Shown: positions 12,082 to 23,900 of the stretch, piece by piece | Position numbering within the stretch: the first letter of the stretch is position 1 | Layout of the letters: the number at the start of each line of letters is the position of its first letter | Source: Pampus argenteus | Lineage: Eukaryota; Chordata; Actinopteri; Scombriformes; Stromateidae | Length of the DNA: 64,000 bases | Reading direction: 5' to 3' | Assembly: GCA_036937835.1 (NCBI GenBank) | Contig: CM072877.1 | Span: 5,250,001 to 5,314,000, forward strand | Position numbers and translations under genes: made by a program | Notes under the pieces: generated by a model | What the model saw: only the letters and a program-made list of their open reading frames with translations | Databases searched by the model: none | What the model was told of the DNA's origin: nothing

Positions 12082-15015
12082 CTAGATAAAAGAAGAAGAC
12101 ATTGAAAATCTTAATATACGCTAACTATACTGGCATATTTTTGGCCACTGTCAGATCAATCCATCCCAACCAAATATTGAACCTGTTTGTGCTGGCATTT
12201 TTGGTGCTGGCACTGCTGGTGCTGGGGTTGCTGCTGGTGGCACAGCTGATGCTGGCAATGCTGGTGCTGGCACTACTGTTGCTGCTGGTGCTGGCACAGC
12301 TGGTGCTGGCACTGGCACTGCTGGTGCTGGCATTGTTAGTGCTGGGGTTGCTGCTGGTGGCGCTGCTGGTACTGGCACTGCTGGTGCTGGCAATGCTGGT
12401 GCTGGCACTGCTGGTGCTGGCATTATTGGTACTGGCACTGCTGGTGCTGGGGTTGCTGCTGGTGGCGCTGCTGTTGCTGCTGGTGCTGTTACTACTGGTG
12501 CTGATACTGGCCCTGTATCTCTTCTTGGGGCTCTCTTGTTCAGCGATGGCTTTTCTTTTGCTGCTGGCATTGTTGGTGCTGGCACTGCTGGTGCTGGCAT
12601 TTTTGGTGCTGGCACTGCTGGTGCTGGGGTTGCTGCTGGTGGCACAGCTGGTGCTGGCAATGTTGGTGCTGGCACTACTGTTGCTGCTAGTGCTGTTACT
12701 ACTGGTGCTGATACTGGCCCTGTATCTCTTTTTCAGGCACTCTTGTTCAGCGATAGATTTTCTTTTGCTGCCGGCTCTGATGTTGGTAGTGCCTGCATAG
12801 CTGGTGCTGGCATTGTTGGTGCTGGCACTGCTGGTGCTGGGTTTGCTGCTGGTGGCACTGCTGGTGCTGGCACAGCTGGTGCTGGCATTGTTAGTGCTGG
12901 GGTTGCTGCTGGTGGTGCTGCTGGTACTGGCAATGCTGGTGCTGGCACTGCTGGTGCTGGCATTATTGGTACTGGCAATGCTGGTACTGGGGTTGCTGCT
13001 GGTGGCGCTGCTGGTACTGGCACAGCTGGTGCTGGCATTGTTGGTGCTGGCAATGCTGGTGCTGGGGTTGCTGCTGGTGGCGCTGCTGGTACTGGCACAG
13101 CTGGTGCTAGCAATGCTGTTGCTGGCAATGCTGATGATGGCATTGTTGGTGCTGGCATTTTTGGTACTGGCACTGCTGGGGCTGGCGTTGCTGCTGGTGG
13201 CGCTGCTGGTGCTGGTCCCATTTCTCTTCTTGGGGGTTACTTCTTCAATACAGAGACACAGTTAATGGCAATGCTATAGGCATATAGTAGCTATGAGAAT
13301 GTATATTGCTAATACTGCTAATATATTAACTAATATTTTACCACTTCTTTAAACTCTAAATCTACTTATGCTTAAATTAATCATGAACCTTCAAGAAATA
13401 GTTTAACTTGATCTGTCTAAGTCAGTCACCTCTGCTGGTGTTTACTTTGGGAAGTGTGATTATAGTCTTTCCTGTTGAAGATGAAGAGCTGCAGGAACTC
13501 TGGTTGGGCTTTGAGGGCCTCTGCCACTCTTTGGGTAATATCCAGTTTACTTTCTTCTGGACACCTTTCACAGACACACAAATGTCTCTGTGATTGCTGG
13601 TACTGGTGCAGGCGCTGGTGTTGCTCATGGTGGTGCTGGCATCGATAGTGCTGGCATTGTTGGCACCGGCACTTCTTGTGATGCCACTGCTGGTACTGGC
13701 ACAGTTGCTGGTGCTGCTGATGCTGGGGTTGCTGGTGGTGGCATTGCTGGTGCTGGGACTGGTTCTGTATCTCTTCGTGGGGGTCTCTTCTTCAGTATTG
13801 GCTTTTCTTTTGCCTCCTCTTGTGTCAACCCCCTCAAAACCTACACAGCTGGGTTCAACAGTATCAGTGGTATTGGAGCTGTGTCTATTCTCTATGGCCT
13901 CCTTGCTGGTGCTGTTGGTACTGCTGCTGCCGGTGTTGGCATTGGTGCTGGTGTTAGGGCTGGCGTTGGTGCTGCTGCTCGCACTGGTCCTCCTCTCAAT
14001 GACTGCCTCAGTCCTATTGCTCGTGTTATCTAGATGTAAGAAGAACACAGTTAAAATCATAGAATGCTTGATTGCATGAATACTTATTGTGCTAACTACA
14101 CTGGCACATCTTAAACACTAGAATTCCAGGGGAAGTTCCAGCTATTTCAAACAAATTTTGAGCATGTTTCAAAACAATTCAGTTAAAAATTCATAAAATT
14201 AACACTGACTTAATGAACAAAAAACATACCCTGAATCCTATCCTGAGTGTCTGCAGGAACTAAATTGTTGGTTGATGACTCTGTTCCATGTGAATTATTA
14301 TGAAACCAAGGGTGCAACTTGAGCTGCTGCAGGGTGGCACGCCTATCAGGGTTTTTCTTCAGGCACAGTTGCAAGAAGTTGAGACAGTCTGGAATGAAGT
14401 AGAGGAAACACATTAAACATTATAGTGACTGCTGACGTGATCCATGGGATAACTAAGTTATATAATTGCGTCTGTCAGCTTGTTTTAGATTGTAAACATG
14501 GAGAATGACAACATGAAGTTAATATCCAATTAAAGATAGATCCTAAAAGGACCCGTTTTGCTAATTTCCAGCTCTATATGTTTATTCTAGACTCTGCTAA
14601 AGTCTTCTATCTCTGCATGTTTCACAGTTAAAAATAACTCCTTATTAATTTTTGACTGGCACTTTTTGCAGTCCCTCAGTTCCATGTCTGTATGAAACAG
14701 GTCGCTTTCGCTCCTGTCTTTTTAAGGCCCACCTCCCCCTCCCAATGAGCCCACTGTTGTTATTGGTTAGCTTCCGGAAGTTGCATCATGGCATACTTCT
14801 TTGCAATGTATCTTACCTTGGGATAGCTGTATTCCTGCATAACTGCTGATTTGCATTTTGCCACACAGTATGCCCATGGTGCTACCAGTGAAACCATGCA
14901 GCATACGGTATAGCAGTGCTCCTAGCTGCCATACTGTAGTGGGACCAGCCTTGTAGCATCCATATGCATACCATTCTGGAGGGCTAGATGCAAGGGCACC
15001 TGGAATACACAGAAA
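9734..15015. repeat. Recent segmental duplication, about 8.0 kb offset from 1733-7020
   Basis: Sequence from 9734 onward repeats 1733 onward at an offset of 8001 bp with only rare single-base differences (for example 10936 against 2935, 11893 against 3892). The offset becomes 7995 after a 6 bp loss in the low-complexity exon near 12565. Near-identity continues to about 15015. Beyond about 15300 the copy is clearly more diverged from 7300 onward. The left breakpoint lies inside kinase exon K4. Confidence 0.85.
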
Positions 15016-17551
15016 GACAGAATGAAGAGAAGTTATATTCAAACATGAGAGTAATTATACCAGAAACTGGCCAATGAGTGAAGAGCAAAAGTCAGATATC
15101 ATACCAGAGAACATATGGTGGGAATTCTCCTGAATTAAACTTCCGCATTCCAAGTTGAATATGCGGATACGCTGGAATGTGGACCCAGTTTCAAGCAGCA
15201 GGTTTCCTGAATGGATGTCCCGGTGAAATACACCTTTAGAGTGCATGTCAATACTTGCATCCACCAACTGATTCAGGTAGACCTGAGATAGAAACAAAGA
15301 GAAACAAATGAGCTGGTGTGTGAAACAAAAGCAAAACTACAACAAAATTCAGACTAGTATAGACAATATGACTGTCACGAGAAGAAGGTTTGGAGCGACT
15401 TTTTCGGGCACAAAACAGCAAAGACATGTCAAATGCCATGCCAAAACTGAGTATGCTCACATGCAAACAAGAAAAAACTTCATTTTTCTGAACTTTGCAA
15501 GCACACACAGACAACTTCAGTACCTTAGCCTCTTTTTCCTCAATAGTGCCTCCCCAGGAATCAAGGTACTTTGTGAAGGTCACAGATGAAACCGGTCTTT
15601 CCATGACAATGATGAGCACCTTATCCAGATAGTACCAGTCCAAGAGGGAGAGAGCAGCAGACTTTCCGACTGACTTTGGTCCTCCTGCAGCTCTCTGCAT
15701 GAGGGACACTTCCACAGGGATCCCAAACACCTGAGAATCCAAAATAATAATAATAATAAAAGTGATTCTCATACGTTGTCGTCATACGTGATAAAGAGAA
15801 GTTCAACATTCAGATGATAGTGCGGGTGAATTTACTCACATGCATTTCATATACCACATGTTGTCCTTGGGTGTGTTTGATAGCCACCTATGAGACAAAA
15901 ACAAAATAACACTGGTTTAAACTCTCTGAGGATGTGGGGAATGATTCATTGTGTATATATGTGTGTGTATGGGAGAGGAACGTGTATGTGATACTTACTG
16001 GGAAACGATCCCTTTTACGGCGGCCGGAATATATTTCTCCACAACCTGCTTGTCCGATCAGGCGGAGCTGCAAATACTTTGCTTCAAAATCAGCTGCAGA
16101 AAGACACATAGATATTGGTGATGCTATAGGCCTACAGTAGCTATGAGAAATATATTACTAATACCACTACTTCCTACTCTAAACCTTCATATGCTTAGAT
16201 TAATCATGAACCTTGAAAAAATAGTTGAAAGTTAAAAGATTAAGACCACTCCCAGGCAATATTTTCATCTATCTCTTGGCAAGACAGTCAGTGCGCCTTA
16301 AACTGTTTATTTAAAGGAGACTTTCAGATTATTTTCAAGTCTATGACAATGCACGCATCAAAATAGTTACTAGTCACTGTAATCTTTCTAATAAATAATA
16401 TATTACCAATACCACTACTTCTAGCTCTAACCCTTCTTATGCTTAGATTAATCATAATTTTATTTTTGGTACTAAAAAGAAAAATACCAACTTGATCTGT
16501 CTAACTCACTAACCTCTGCTGGTGTTCACTGTGTTTGCAGTCATCCTTGTTGAAGATGAAGAGGCACAGCTGATACTGGTGCCAGCATTGTTGGTACTGA
16601 GGCCGGCATTGCTGGTGCTAGGGCCAGCGTTGCTGGTGCTGGGCCGAGCGTTGCTGGTGCTGGGCCGAGCGTTGCTGGTACAGGTGTCGGTATTATTGGT
16701 ACTAGGGCCATTGTTGCTGGTACTGGGGCCAGCGTTCCTGGTGCTGGGACCAGCATTGCTGGTACAGGTGTCAGTATTATTGGTACTGGGGCCGGCGTTG
16801 CTGGTACTGGGCCCAGCGTTCCTGGTGCTGGGACCAGCATTGCTGGTACAGGTGTCAGTATTATTGGTACTGGGGCCAGCATTGCTGGAGCTAGGCCGAG
16901 CGTTGCTGGTGCTGTGGCTCATGCGTAACGCAGTTCTGTACATCTCGTCTAGATAAAAGAAGAAGCCAATGAATATCTTAATCTGCACTAACTATACTGA
17001 CACATTTTTGGCTACTGTCAGATCAATCCATCCCAACCAAATATTGAACCCGTTTCCAAAAAAAAACATACTCTGAATACTGCTCTGAGTGTCTGCAGAG
17101 GCCGAAATGTTGGTTGATGACATTGTTACATGAAAATTACACGAATCATAGATAATATATTAAGTAATACATTAAATATCCTGGAGCCATATAAATCCAC
17201 ATCATGGGTTATCATGTAAAAGAGTCTCACCTAAATCCCTCTGAAGTCCCAGAGGGTCCCTAGAGTCAATCAACAACTGTATGGCACTGGTACTGCTGGT
17301 GTCGACGTAGATGGTACTGTCATCGTTGTTGGTACTGGTGTCAGCGTTGTTGGTACCGGTGTCGACATTGCTGGTACTTGTGCCAGCGTTGTTGTTACTG
17401 GTGCCAACAGTGTTGGTACTGGTGCAGGCAATGCTGGCACTGGTGCCAGTGTAGCTGGCATTTTTGCCGGCGTTGCTGGTACTGTTGCTGGCATTGCTGG
17501 TAATGGGGCTGATACCACCCACAATGCCTGACTCAGTGCTGTTACTCTCGT
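12125..17551 (-). CDS. Pim-like kinase unit P4, complete copy
   Basis: Inferred exons 5' to 3': 17231-17551; 17072-17123 (ATG at 17121-17123); 16514-16948; K1 15999-16093; K2 15840-15887; K3 15524-15730; K4 15105-15282; K5 14817-14999; K6 14230-14388; tail exon 13430-14029; terminal exon 12125-13242 with stop TAG at 12125-12127. From the ATG the exons total 3075 bp, exactly 1025 codons. The N-terminal Ser/Thr/Asn exon is longer than in the other units (145 codons against 89-96) through extra repeat copies. Kinase features are as in P2: VAIKH lysine present, HRDIHSGN, LEC in place of DFG, SPPEW and a CLKKNPDRRAT helix. The terminal exon is 6 bp shorter than that of P2 and stays in frame. The intron between K4 and K3 (15283-15523) differs from the other units by several deletions, so this part is an older copy. 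Confidence 0.6.
14507..14797. other. 291 bp intronic segment in P4
   Basis: This is the same segment as 6512-6802, in the same position between K6 and K5, and it is effectively identical. It contains a CCAATGAG-like stretch and a pyrimidine-rich tract, but I recognise no element family. Confidence 0.6.
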
Positions 17552-17596
17552 CTAGATAAAAGAAGAAGACATTGAAAATCTTAATATACGCTATAA

Positions 17597-18795
17597 CTAT
17601 ACTGGCATATTTTTGGCCACTGTCAGATCAATCTTTCCCAACCAAATATTGAACCTGTTTCTAAAAAGCTGTTTCTGGTCAGCTGCAGAAAGACACACAG
17701 TAATTGGTGATGCTATAGGCCTAAAGTAGCTATAATAAATGTATATTGCTAATACCGCTACTAATATATTATTAATACTACTTCTTCCTACTCTGAACCT
17801 TCTTATCCTTAGATTAATCATGAACCTTAAATAAATAGTTCAACATTTTCACTCACCTCTGCTGATGTTCACTTTGGGAAGTGTGCTTCCAGCCTTCCCT
17901 GTTGAAGATGAAGAGTTACAGGAACTCTGCTTGGGTTTTGAGGGTCTCTGCCACTCTTTAGGGAATATCCAGTTTACATTCTTCTGGACATTTTTCACAG
18001 ACACATCATTGTCTTTGTGATTGCTGGTACTAGCGCAGGCGTTGCTGGTACTGGTGCAAATGTTGTTGGTACTGGTACCAGTGTTGTTGGTACTTGTGTT
18101 GACGTTGCTGGTACTAGCACAGGTGTTGCTGTTACTGGTGCCAACGTTGTTTGTACTGGTACCAGTGTTGCTGGTACTCGTGTCGACATTGTGGGTACTT
18201 GCGCCAGCATTGTTGTTACTCGTGCCAGCAGTGTTGGCACCGGTGCAGGCAATGCTGGCACCGGTGCCGGCGTCACTGGCACTTTTGCCAGTGCCGCTGG
18301 TGCTGGCGTTGCTGGTACTGGGGCTGATCCTCCCCACAATGCCTGACTCAGTGTTGTTACTCTTGTCTAGATAAAAGAAGAAGCCATTGAAAATCTTAAA
18401 ATACGCTAATACTGGCACATTTTTGGCCACTGTCAGATCAATCCATCCCAACCAAATATTGAGACTGGTTCTAAAAAAAACTTCTGGTTGGTTCAGGGGG
18501 TCAACACTGACTTGAAGTGCGAGACATAACAAAAACTTCATACTCTGAATACTGCTCTGAGTGTCTGCAGAGGCTGAAATGTTTGTTGATGACATTGTTA
18601 CATGTAAATTACAACAAAGTCACAAATCATAGATAATACATTCGAAAATAAATATCCTTAAAGAGTTAAAACCTTGAAGAAAAACTTGAGCCAAAACTCC
18701 CATATAAATCCACATCATGGGTTGTCATGTAAAGGAGTCTCACCTAAATCCCTCTGAATTCCCAGAGGGTTCGTAGAGTCAGTCAACAAATCCAT
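17597..18795 (-). CDS. Kinase-less Ser/Thr/Asn-rich unit P5 (215 codons)
   Basis: Three exons join with matching phases: 18744-18795 (starts with ATG at 18793-18795, MDLLTDSTNPLGIQRDL), 17857-18366 (Ser/Thr/Asn-rich, ending in the WIFPKEWQRPSKP block) and 17597-17682 (ends FNIWLGKIDLTVAKNMPV, stop TAG). They total 648 bp, 216 codons including stop. The last exon uses the K1 splice acceptor (tttctgcag) fused directly to terminal-exon sequence, so all kinase exons have been lost. This is the only unit where the LLxDSxxPLGxQRDL exon begins with ATG; in the other units the same exon reads IQLLIDS and is fused to a repeat exon. A second ATG exon (18544-18595) lies between but has no visible acceptor. 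It could be the promoter-proximal start of the whole array. Confidence 0.5.
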
Positions 18796-20229
18796 GACGT
18801 TGATTGAAGTATTTTCAAATAAATTTTGACAAATTCACTGTGATATCTGCAACTTGTTTCAATATTGTCAGGTCTCTCTCGCTGTCTTTCAGTTTATGTG
18901 TATGTTCAACAGAATGTGAGAATATTAGTCACAGATGGAATGGAACCTCTATGATGTCATAATACAGCACACCGTCCAGTAGAACAAGATTATTGATTTT
19001 CAAATGTCCAGTGAAACATATTGTTATACTGGTTTTTGTTTGCATTTTGTCAAATACATTTCTGCAATTCAAATGTCAAAAGTGTGGCTTTCCATTTTCT
19101 GTTTTGATAGTTATTTTCCTAACTATTTTCACAAATGTGTTCGCTGTTGGAGGCCACGGTGGTGGTAGTATTTTTAAGTGATAAAAGTGCTATATTCTGA
19201 TATTGGACTTTATTGAAATACTAACTTTATTACTCTCAAATTACCAATAAATTACTGTTGATTTTATTTTATGTTTCATGCGGTTCATGAAAAACACCTG
19301 AATTACGTGCGTTGGAAAACCTAAAATTATTAATTGAAAATGTAATAAATATAAATGCAGAAGGTCGTTGCAGCCTACAATCATACATTTTCAATTAATT
19401 AATTCTGAGGAAAGTAATACATCATTTAAAAAAATATGGATTACCAAAAGTCAACATGACTAAAGACATCAAAACTTGTCTGAGAAAGTGATGAGTGCTC
19501 GTGGAGAGCTCTTCATTTGTTCTGTCTGAGCTTAGAGTGAGATGGATAAACTGAAGCTGGGATGAGAAATGAAATCACAGAGAGACACAAAAGTTGGGAA
19601 ACTCTTGCTACTCTTATATTAGAGCTTGTTGAGATCTCCTCTGAAGCTAAATTAAAATTTAATGCATCTTATTGGTCTGGGAAAAAAGATGAGACACAGG
19701 AAAATAGCCCTTAATATCAGTTTGGTGTCACACACATCTCATAGTTGTCTCGGAGAAGGAAAGGAAACATTTTCGAGATCTCTTTTTGAAATTTCTTTTC
19801 CTCTGGGAGATACCCCTTATGTTTGTTGCTTTATTAGTAGTTACATGTATGATGTCCACTTTCCTTATTTCACTTTTACATTTCTTCCTCAAATCTCAGG
19901 CTTTTATCTTTTATCCATCTTCAAACTGCAAAAAAAAAAAAAAAAAAAAAAAAGGTGACGAGACCTTTCAAACTGAAAAATGAACATTTTAAATTGACTT
20001 CTACAACAGTCCTAGGAAATCACAATGCCCCATCAAATCATTAATTACTTTGCACCACGTTTGTACAAATAAGAAATCTTGTAAAATATAAAGAAAAATT
20101 TAAATACATCTGATTACATTTTGAACTTGACACTAAAATCTTTTTTTTACATTATAACATTTTACAAACACATTTAACAAATCATGAACTGGACACCTGC
20201 TATTGTCCAGATACTGGTTTCTTTGTCAG
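18796..20229. other. AT-rich intergenic region
   Basis: No gene is seen. This is AT-rich sequence upstream of the P5 start, so it would contain the array promoter if transcription begins at P5. There is a run of A at about 19929-19953. Short open frames (18993-19181, 19662-19958) have no recognisable domain. Confidence 0.5.
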
Positions 20230-20514
20230 TTAGTGTGAAGCCTGGCATTGCTGTTTACCAGCATGTTGTACTCTGGTGTGTAACTTGACAGTGCAACTGT
20301 GTTGCAAGTGTTGCAGATGTGCATCAGCGTGACGTGTTCTGTGTTTGTTCTTGATGAAGTTCATGTCAGAAAAGGCTGATTCACAAAGACAGGTTGAACC
20401 AAACATGCTTGCGACCTTCGTAGCTGCTGTACATACACATCTGTACTTTTCTGTCAACAAGGCGTGACACATTGTGAAATGTCTCCCTACATTGTGCTGC
20501 GTCGCCGTCGCCAC
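20230..20514 (-). mobile_element. hAT-superfamily transposase C-terminal remnant
   Basis: A minus-strand open frame of 94 codons contains FGSTCLCESAFSDMNFIKNK followed by HRTRHADAHLQ. This matches the C-terminal dimerisation region of hAT transposases and of host proteins derived from them, where F-G-S-T/S-Y-L-C-E-x-x-F-S-x-M-N-x-x-K precedes an L-T-D-x-H-L-x-x pattern. No DNA-binding zinc finger or catalytic core is seen in the window, so this is a fragment. It lies 3' of TXNL1 and downstream of its polyadenylation signal. Confidence 0.8.
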
Positions 20515-20737
20515 AGTCTAATAAGACAAACACATGCTTCTTTCAGTGGTAAAAAAACCTGCCTCCTAATCATTGTGAAAATCATGTTTTTTTTTTACTT
20601 TTTTCTGCCATCTTTTTATGGTTTAGTCATCTGTAGCCAGCCCTGTTACTATTTAGTGCTACTTTCTACATCCCCTCAACTGGCTTAAGGTCCCACAGAA
20701 AGCAAACACAACACACATGCCTTTGAAAAAGGATTAT

Positions 20738-20743
20738 TTTATT
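20738..20743 (-). promoter_or_regulatory. TXNL1 polyadenylation signal AATAAA
   Basis: AATAAA on the minus strand lies about 255 bp beyond the TXNL1 stop codon. It is a reasonable 3' UTR end; the UTR contains a (GT)n tract at 20858-20899. Confidence 0.5.
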
Positions 20744-20853
20744 TACAGTGACTTTCATTGGAATTACAATACAAATGAATCATGGACTGAGAGTTTCCAC
20801 AGACAGAGAATTCATTCAGAGCTTTAGGAGGACTGCTGGAGGACTGCTGGAGG

Positions 20854-20857
<4 letters not shown>

Positions 20858-20896
<39 letters not shown>

Positions 20897-20899
20897 TGT
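20858..20899. repeat. (GT)n microsatellite
   Basis: A GT dinucleotide run with one interruption in the TXNL1 3' UTR. It produces only shadow Cys/Val open frames. Confidence 0.9.
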
Positions 20900-20995
20900 G
20901 ATAGTAGAGTGTATGTGAAGCTTTGGCAGTGGGAAAGTCCTTGGTTGTATCTACAGCCTCCTTCTCTTTCTCTTCCTCATCCTTCGTTCGACCGC

Positions 20996-23900
20996 TCAGT
21001 GACTCTCTCCTTTCTTTCCCACGACCTGCATGGTAACAAAATGAAATCACCGTCCATGAATGCAACAAACACACCTAAACTGAAATAAACGTGCTCCGCT
21101 GTGACTGCTACGTACCCTTTTGAAGTCATTCATGTTGGTGGCCTGCACTGGAGTGCCAATGAATGTCAGGTAGTTGATTTTTGTCGTCTCCTCGTCTCCT
21201 TGGTTTGACTTGATAAACAACTTATGAGGGGAAAAAAAAAGATATACTATCAATAACATGAAATTCAATACCAATATGCAGTATTTTAAGGTAATTAGAA
21301 AAAATTATATCTTACAAAGACATGTCTATGTTTTAGCAGTAACAATCTGGCCCTTACCGTAACACTCTGTACATTCTGAAACTTGACGTAGCGCAGAGGA
21401 ATCAACCCGTCGTCTTTGTAGTCTTCCTCCGACAGCTCCAGAGTCTGAGTGGCTTCACTCCGCTCAGCATCGTCGAAACCCATCGACTGAGGGAGATTGA
21501 TGAACACTTTGACCACCTTAGGTGCTTGGGCTGATACAGAGAAAGAAGGTTAAACAAAGCCAGGGAAGAAAAGGAGGCAAGGAGAGAAAAGAAAGGTGAT
21601 AGGAGGGAGGGAACGACAGAGGATGTTAGTTATCAAGGAACTGAACATTATTTTTATTGCGATACCTTTAGATGAGAGATTCACATTAATGCCTGAAGTA
21701 AAGAGCAGCAGAAAAGAACTCACCAAAGTCTGAGGACAGTAGCTTCATAGAGAAGAGCTTCACAGGTTGGTTGAAGGCGATAGTTATCAGCAACTGGGTA
21801 AGACATGAAACAGCCTCATATTAGACAAATGACCAAATTCAACTGATACAAAAAAACAAAACAAAACAGGCAAACAAGAGAGTCAACTAGAATGGGGTTG
21901 GTAAGTCTTCTTGTAACATTATTCTTCTATTTGTCTTCATGTCAGTTCACAGGAATGAGAAACAGGAAATATGGAAAGATAAAGGGGTGACATATGACGA
22001 TGGTGCCGGTTTGGATTCAAACCAGAGATACTGTAGTTACATGCTAGGCTGCATTCAGTCTAACAACAGGGCTATGGGTGGGGCATCAAAACTCAATACT
22101 TAGAGCTGCAACGATAAGTTGCTCACTAACTAAATTAATCGCCGACTATTTTGATAATCGTTTTCAGTCAATCGTTAAGAATAAAATATCCAAATTCTTT
22201 GGTTTAAGCTTTTCGAATGTGAATATTTTCTGGTTTCTATGAGTAAACTGAATATCTTCGGGTTGTGGACTGTTGGTCAGGACAAAACAAGACACGTGAG
22301 GAGGTCATATTTGGCATTTAAACAGGTAACCTATTAATCAGGAAAAATAATCGTTGGATTAATCAACAAAGGAAATAATCGTCAGTTACAGCCAGCTGGT
22401 GAAGAGATGGTCAGCTAGAGATGAGAAGCTACTTTTGTTGACCTCTGTTTTAAAATCAAGACCCGTTGTATTCGAAAAATTGCATAGAATTTCGATGCTG
22501 CTCCTATTATAACTGTAAACTGCAGATGTGTTGTGCGAGAACGGACGTTTTGACGGGCGCAGCAAATGTAACTGGGGGGTGAAGCTTAGCGAGGCGCTTA
22601 GGTCAATTACATAGACAAATTACAAATGATACCCAGCCCTGGAATTTTACTATTATGCTCGTGATTGTAAGATGGAGTTAGTTGGTTAAGAGAGTTAACA
22701 GCTCCTACCTGCTCATCACAGTCAGACTCCAGGTAGGAGGAGTCTTTGATTAAGCAGTTATCAAAACCGCAGTCGTCGCTCTCGTTGAGGCACTCGCAGC
22801 CGGCTTTGCTGACAAAAGGCATGAGGTCCATCTGAAAACAATCCAAACACAAGACAAACTCAACCTCTGGGTCTATTTCAGTTTTTAACATTTTTAATGT
22901 ACTTAAAAAAAATGTTGAGTGGCAACCAAAACGTTCCCAGCTGAGGTGTAAGGAGCGCCGCCTACTCACGTATCCCTTTGGAATATCAGAGTCCTCGTTG
23001 TTCCCCGGGTCGTTCTCCGTGTGCTGTTTGATCTTCTCCTCCAGACCTGCCGCGTCCGCCCCCTGATACTGATCCACCCGAACCCGGTTCCTGAAGAACA
23101 AGAACGTTGGTGTGGCTGAGATGTTGTTGGCTGCCGCCGTCGCCTGAAAGAAAGAGAGATGGATGGAAAAAAAAAAACTTGATTTGTGTTCACTTTGGAT
23201 CTCTATCTCAGCATAAAAACCTTTCTCACAAGACAGGAAATACATGTCTTTGGTTTTACCAGACAGTCACAGTGTCAGCTGCCAAACAGCTGGTAAACCT
23301 CCTGGTTAAACTAGAGACTTGCACTACTTCAAATTAAGGGATAAGGATGGTATATTCTACATTTTTATCACCATCAACAAATAACATAAAAAGATCAGAA
23401 CAACAATGTATCAATCTAAGTGTAGTCTGTGTATCCAATGACTGATTCATCTTATTCCTTCCTTTTCTCATTTTTCAGGTTGTAGTCACGGCTTGTGAAC
23501 ATTAATTAGACTGCTACAAAAAAAAAACCATAGTGTTTTTTTCCCCTGTATTTTACTATTGATTAATAATGCAATTCAAAAATGAAAAAGACTAGCAATC
23601 ATTCCAAGGCAAAAAATAAAAACATTGGTCCGAATAGATCACTGTTTTTGTTTCGTGCTTTCTTCAGTTGTGTCCGGACGAAAACTATGTTGTCTGTGTA
23701 TTGTGTGTGTGTGTGTGTGTGTGTGTTTTGTGTGTGTGTGTCGGATCAGACATACCGGACAGACATGAACATCTACTTCAAGGAAGACGACCTGTGGGTA
23801 CTTGTTACTCAACATGTTGAAAGCTGGAGCTATTCTAACGCAGGGCCGACACCTGCGGAGGCAGAGGAGCAGAAAAGTATATATATAGTTATTGAATCTC

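Noticed and set aside
18993..19181. Small hydrophobic plus-strand open frame
   Set aside because: No domain, no neighbouring exon, and AT-rich sequence gives such frames by chance.
20739..21088. Open frames with Cys/Val or His/Thr runs near the TXNL1 3' end
   Set aside because: They are produced by the (GT)n microsatellite.
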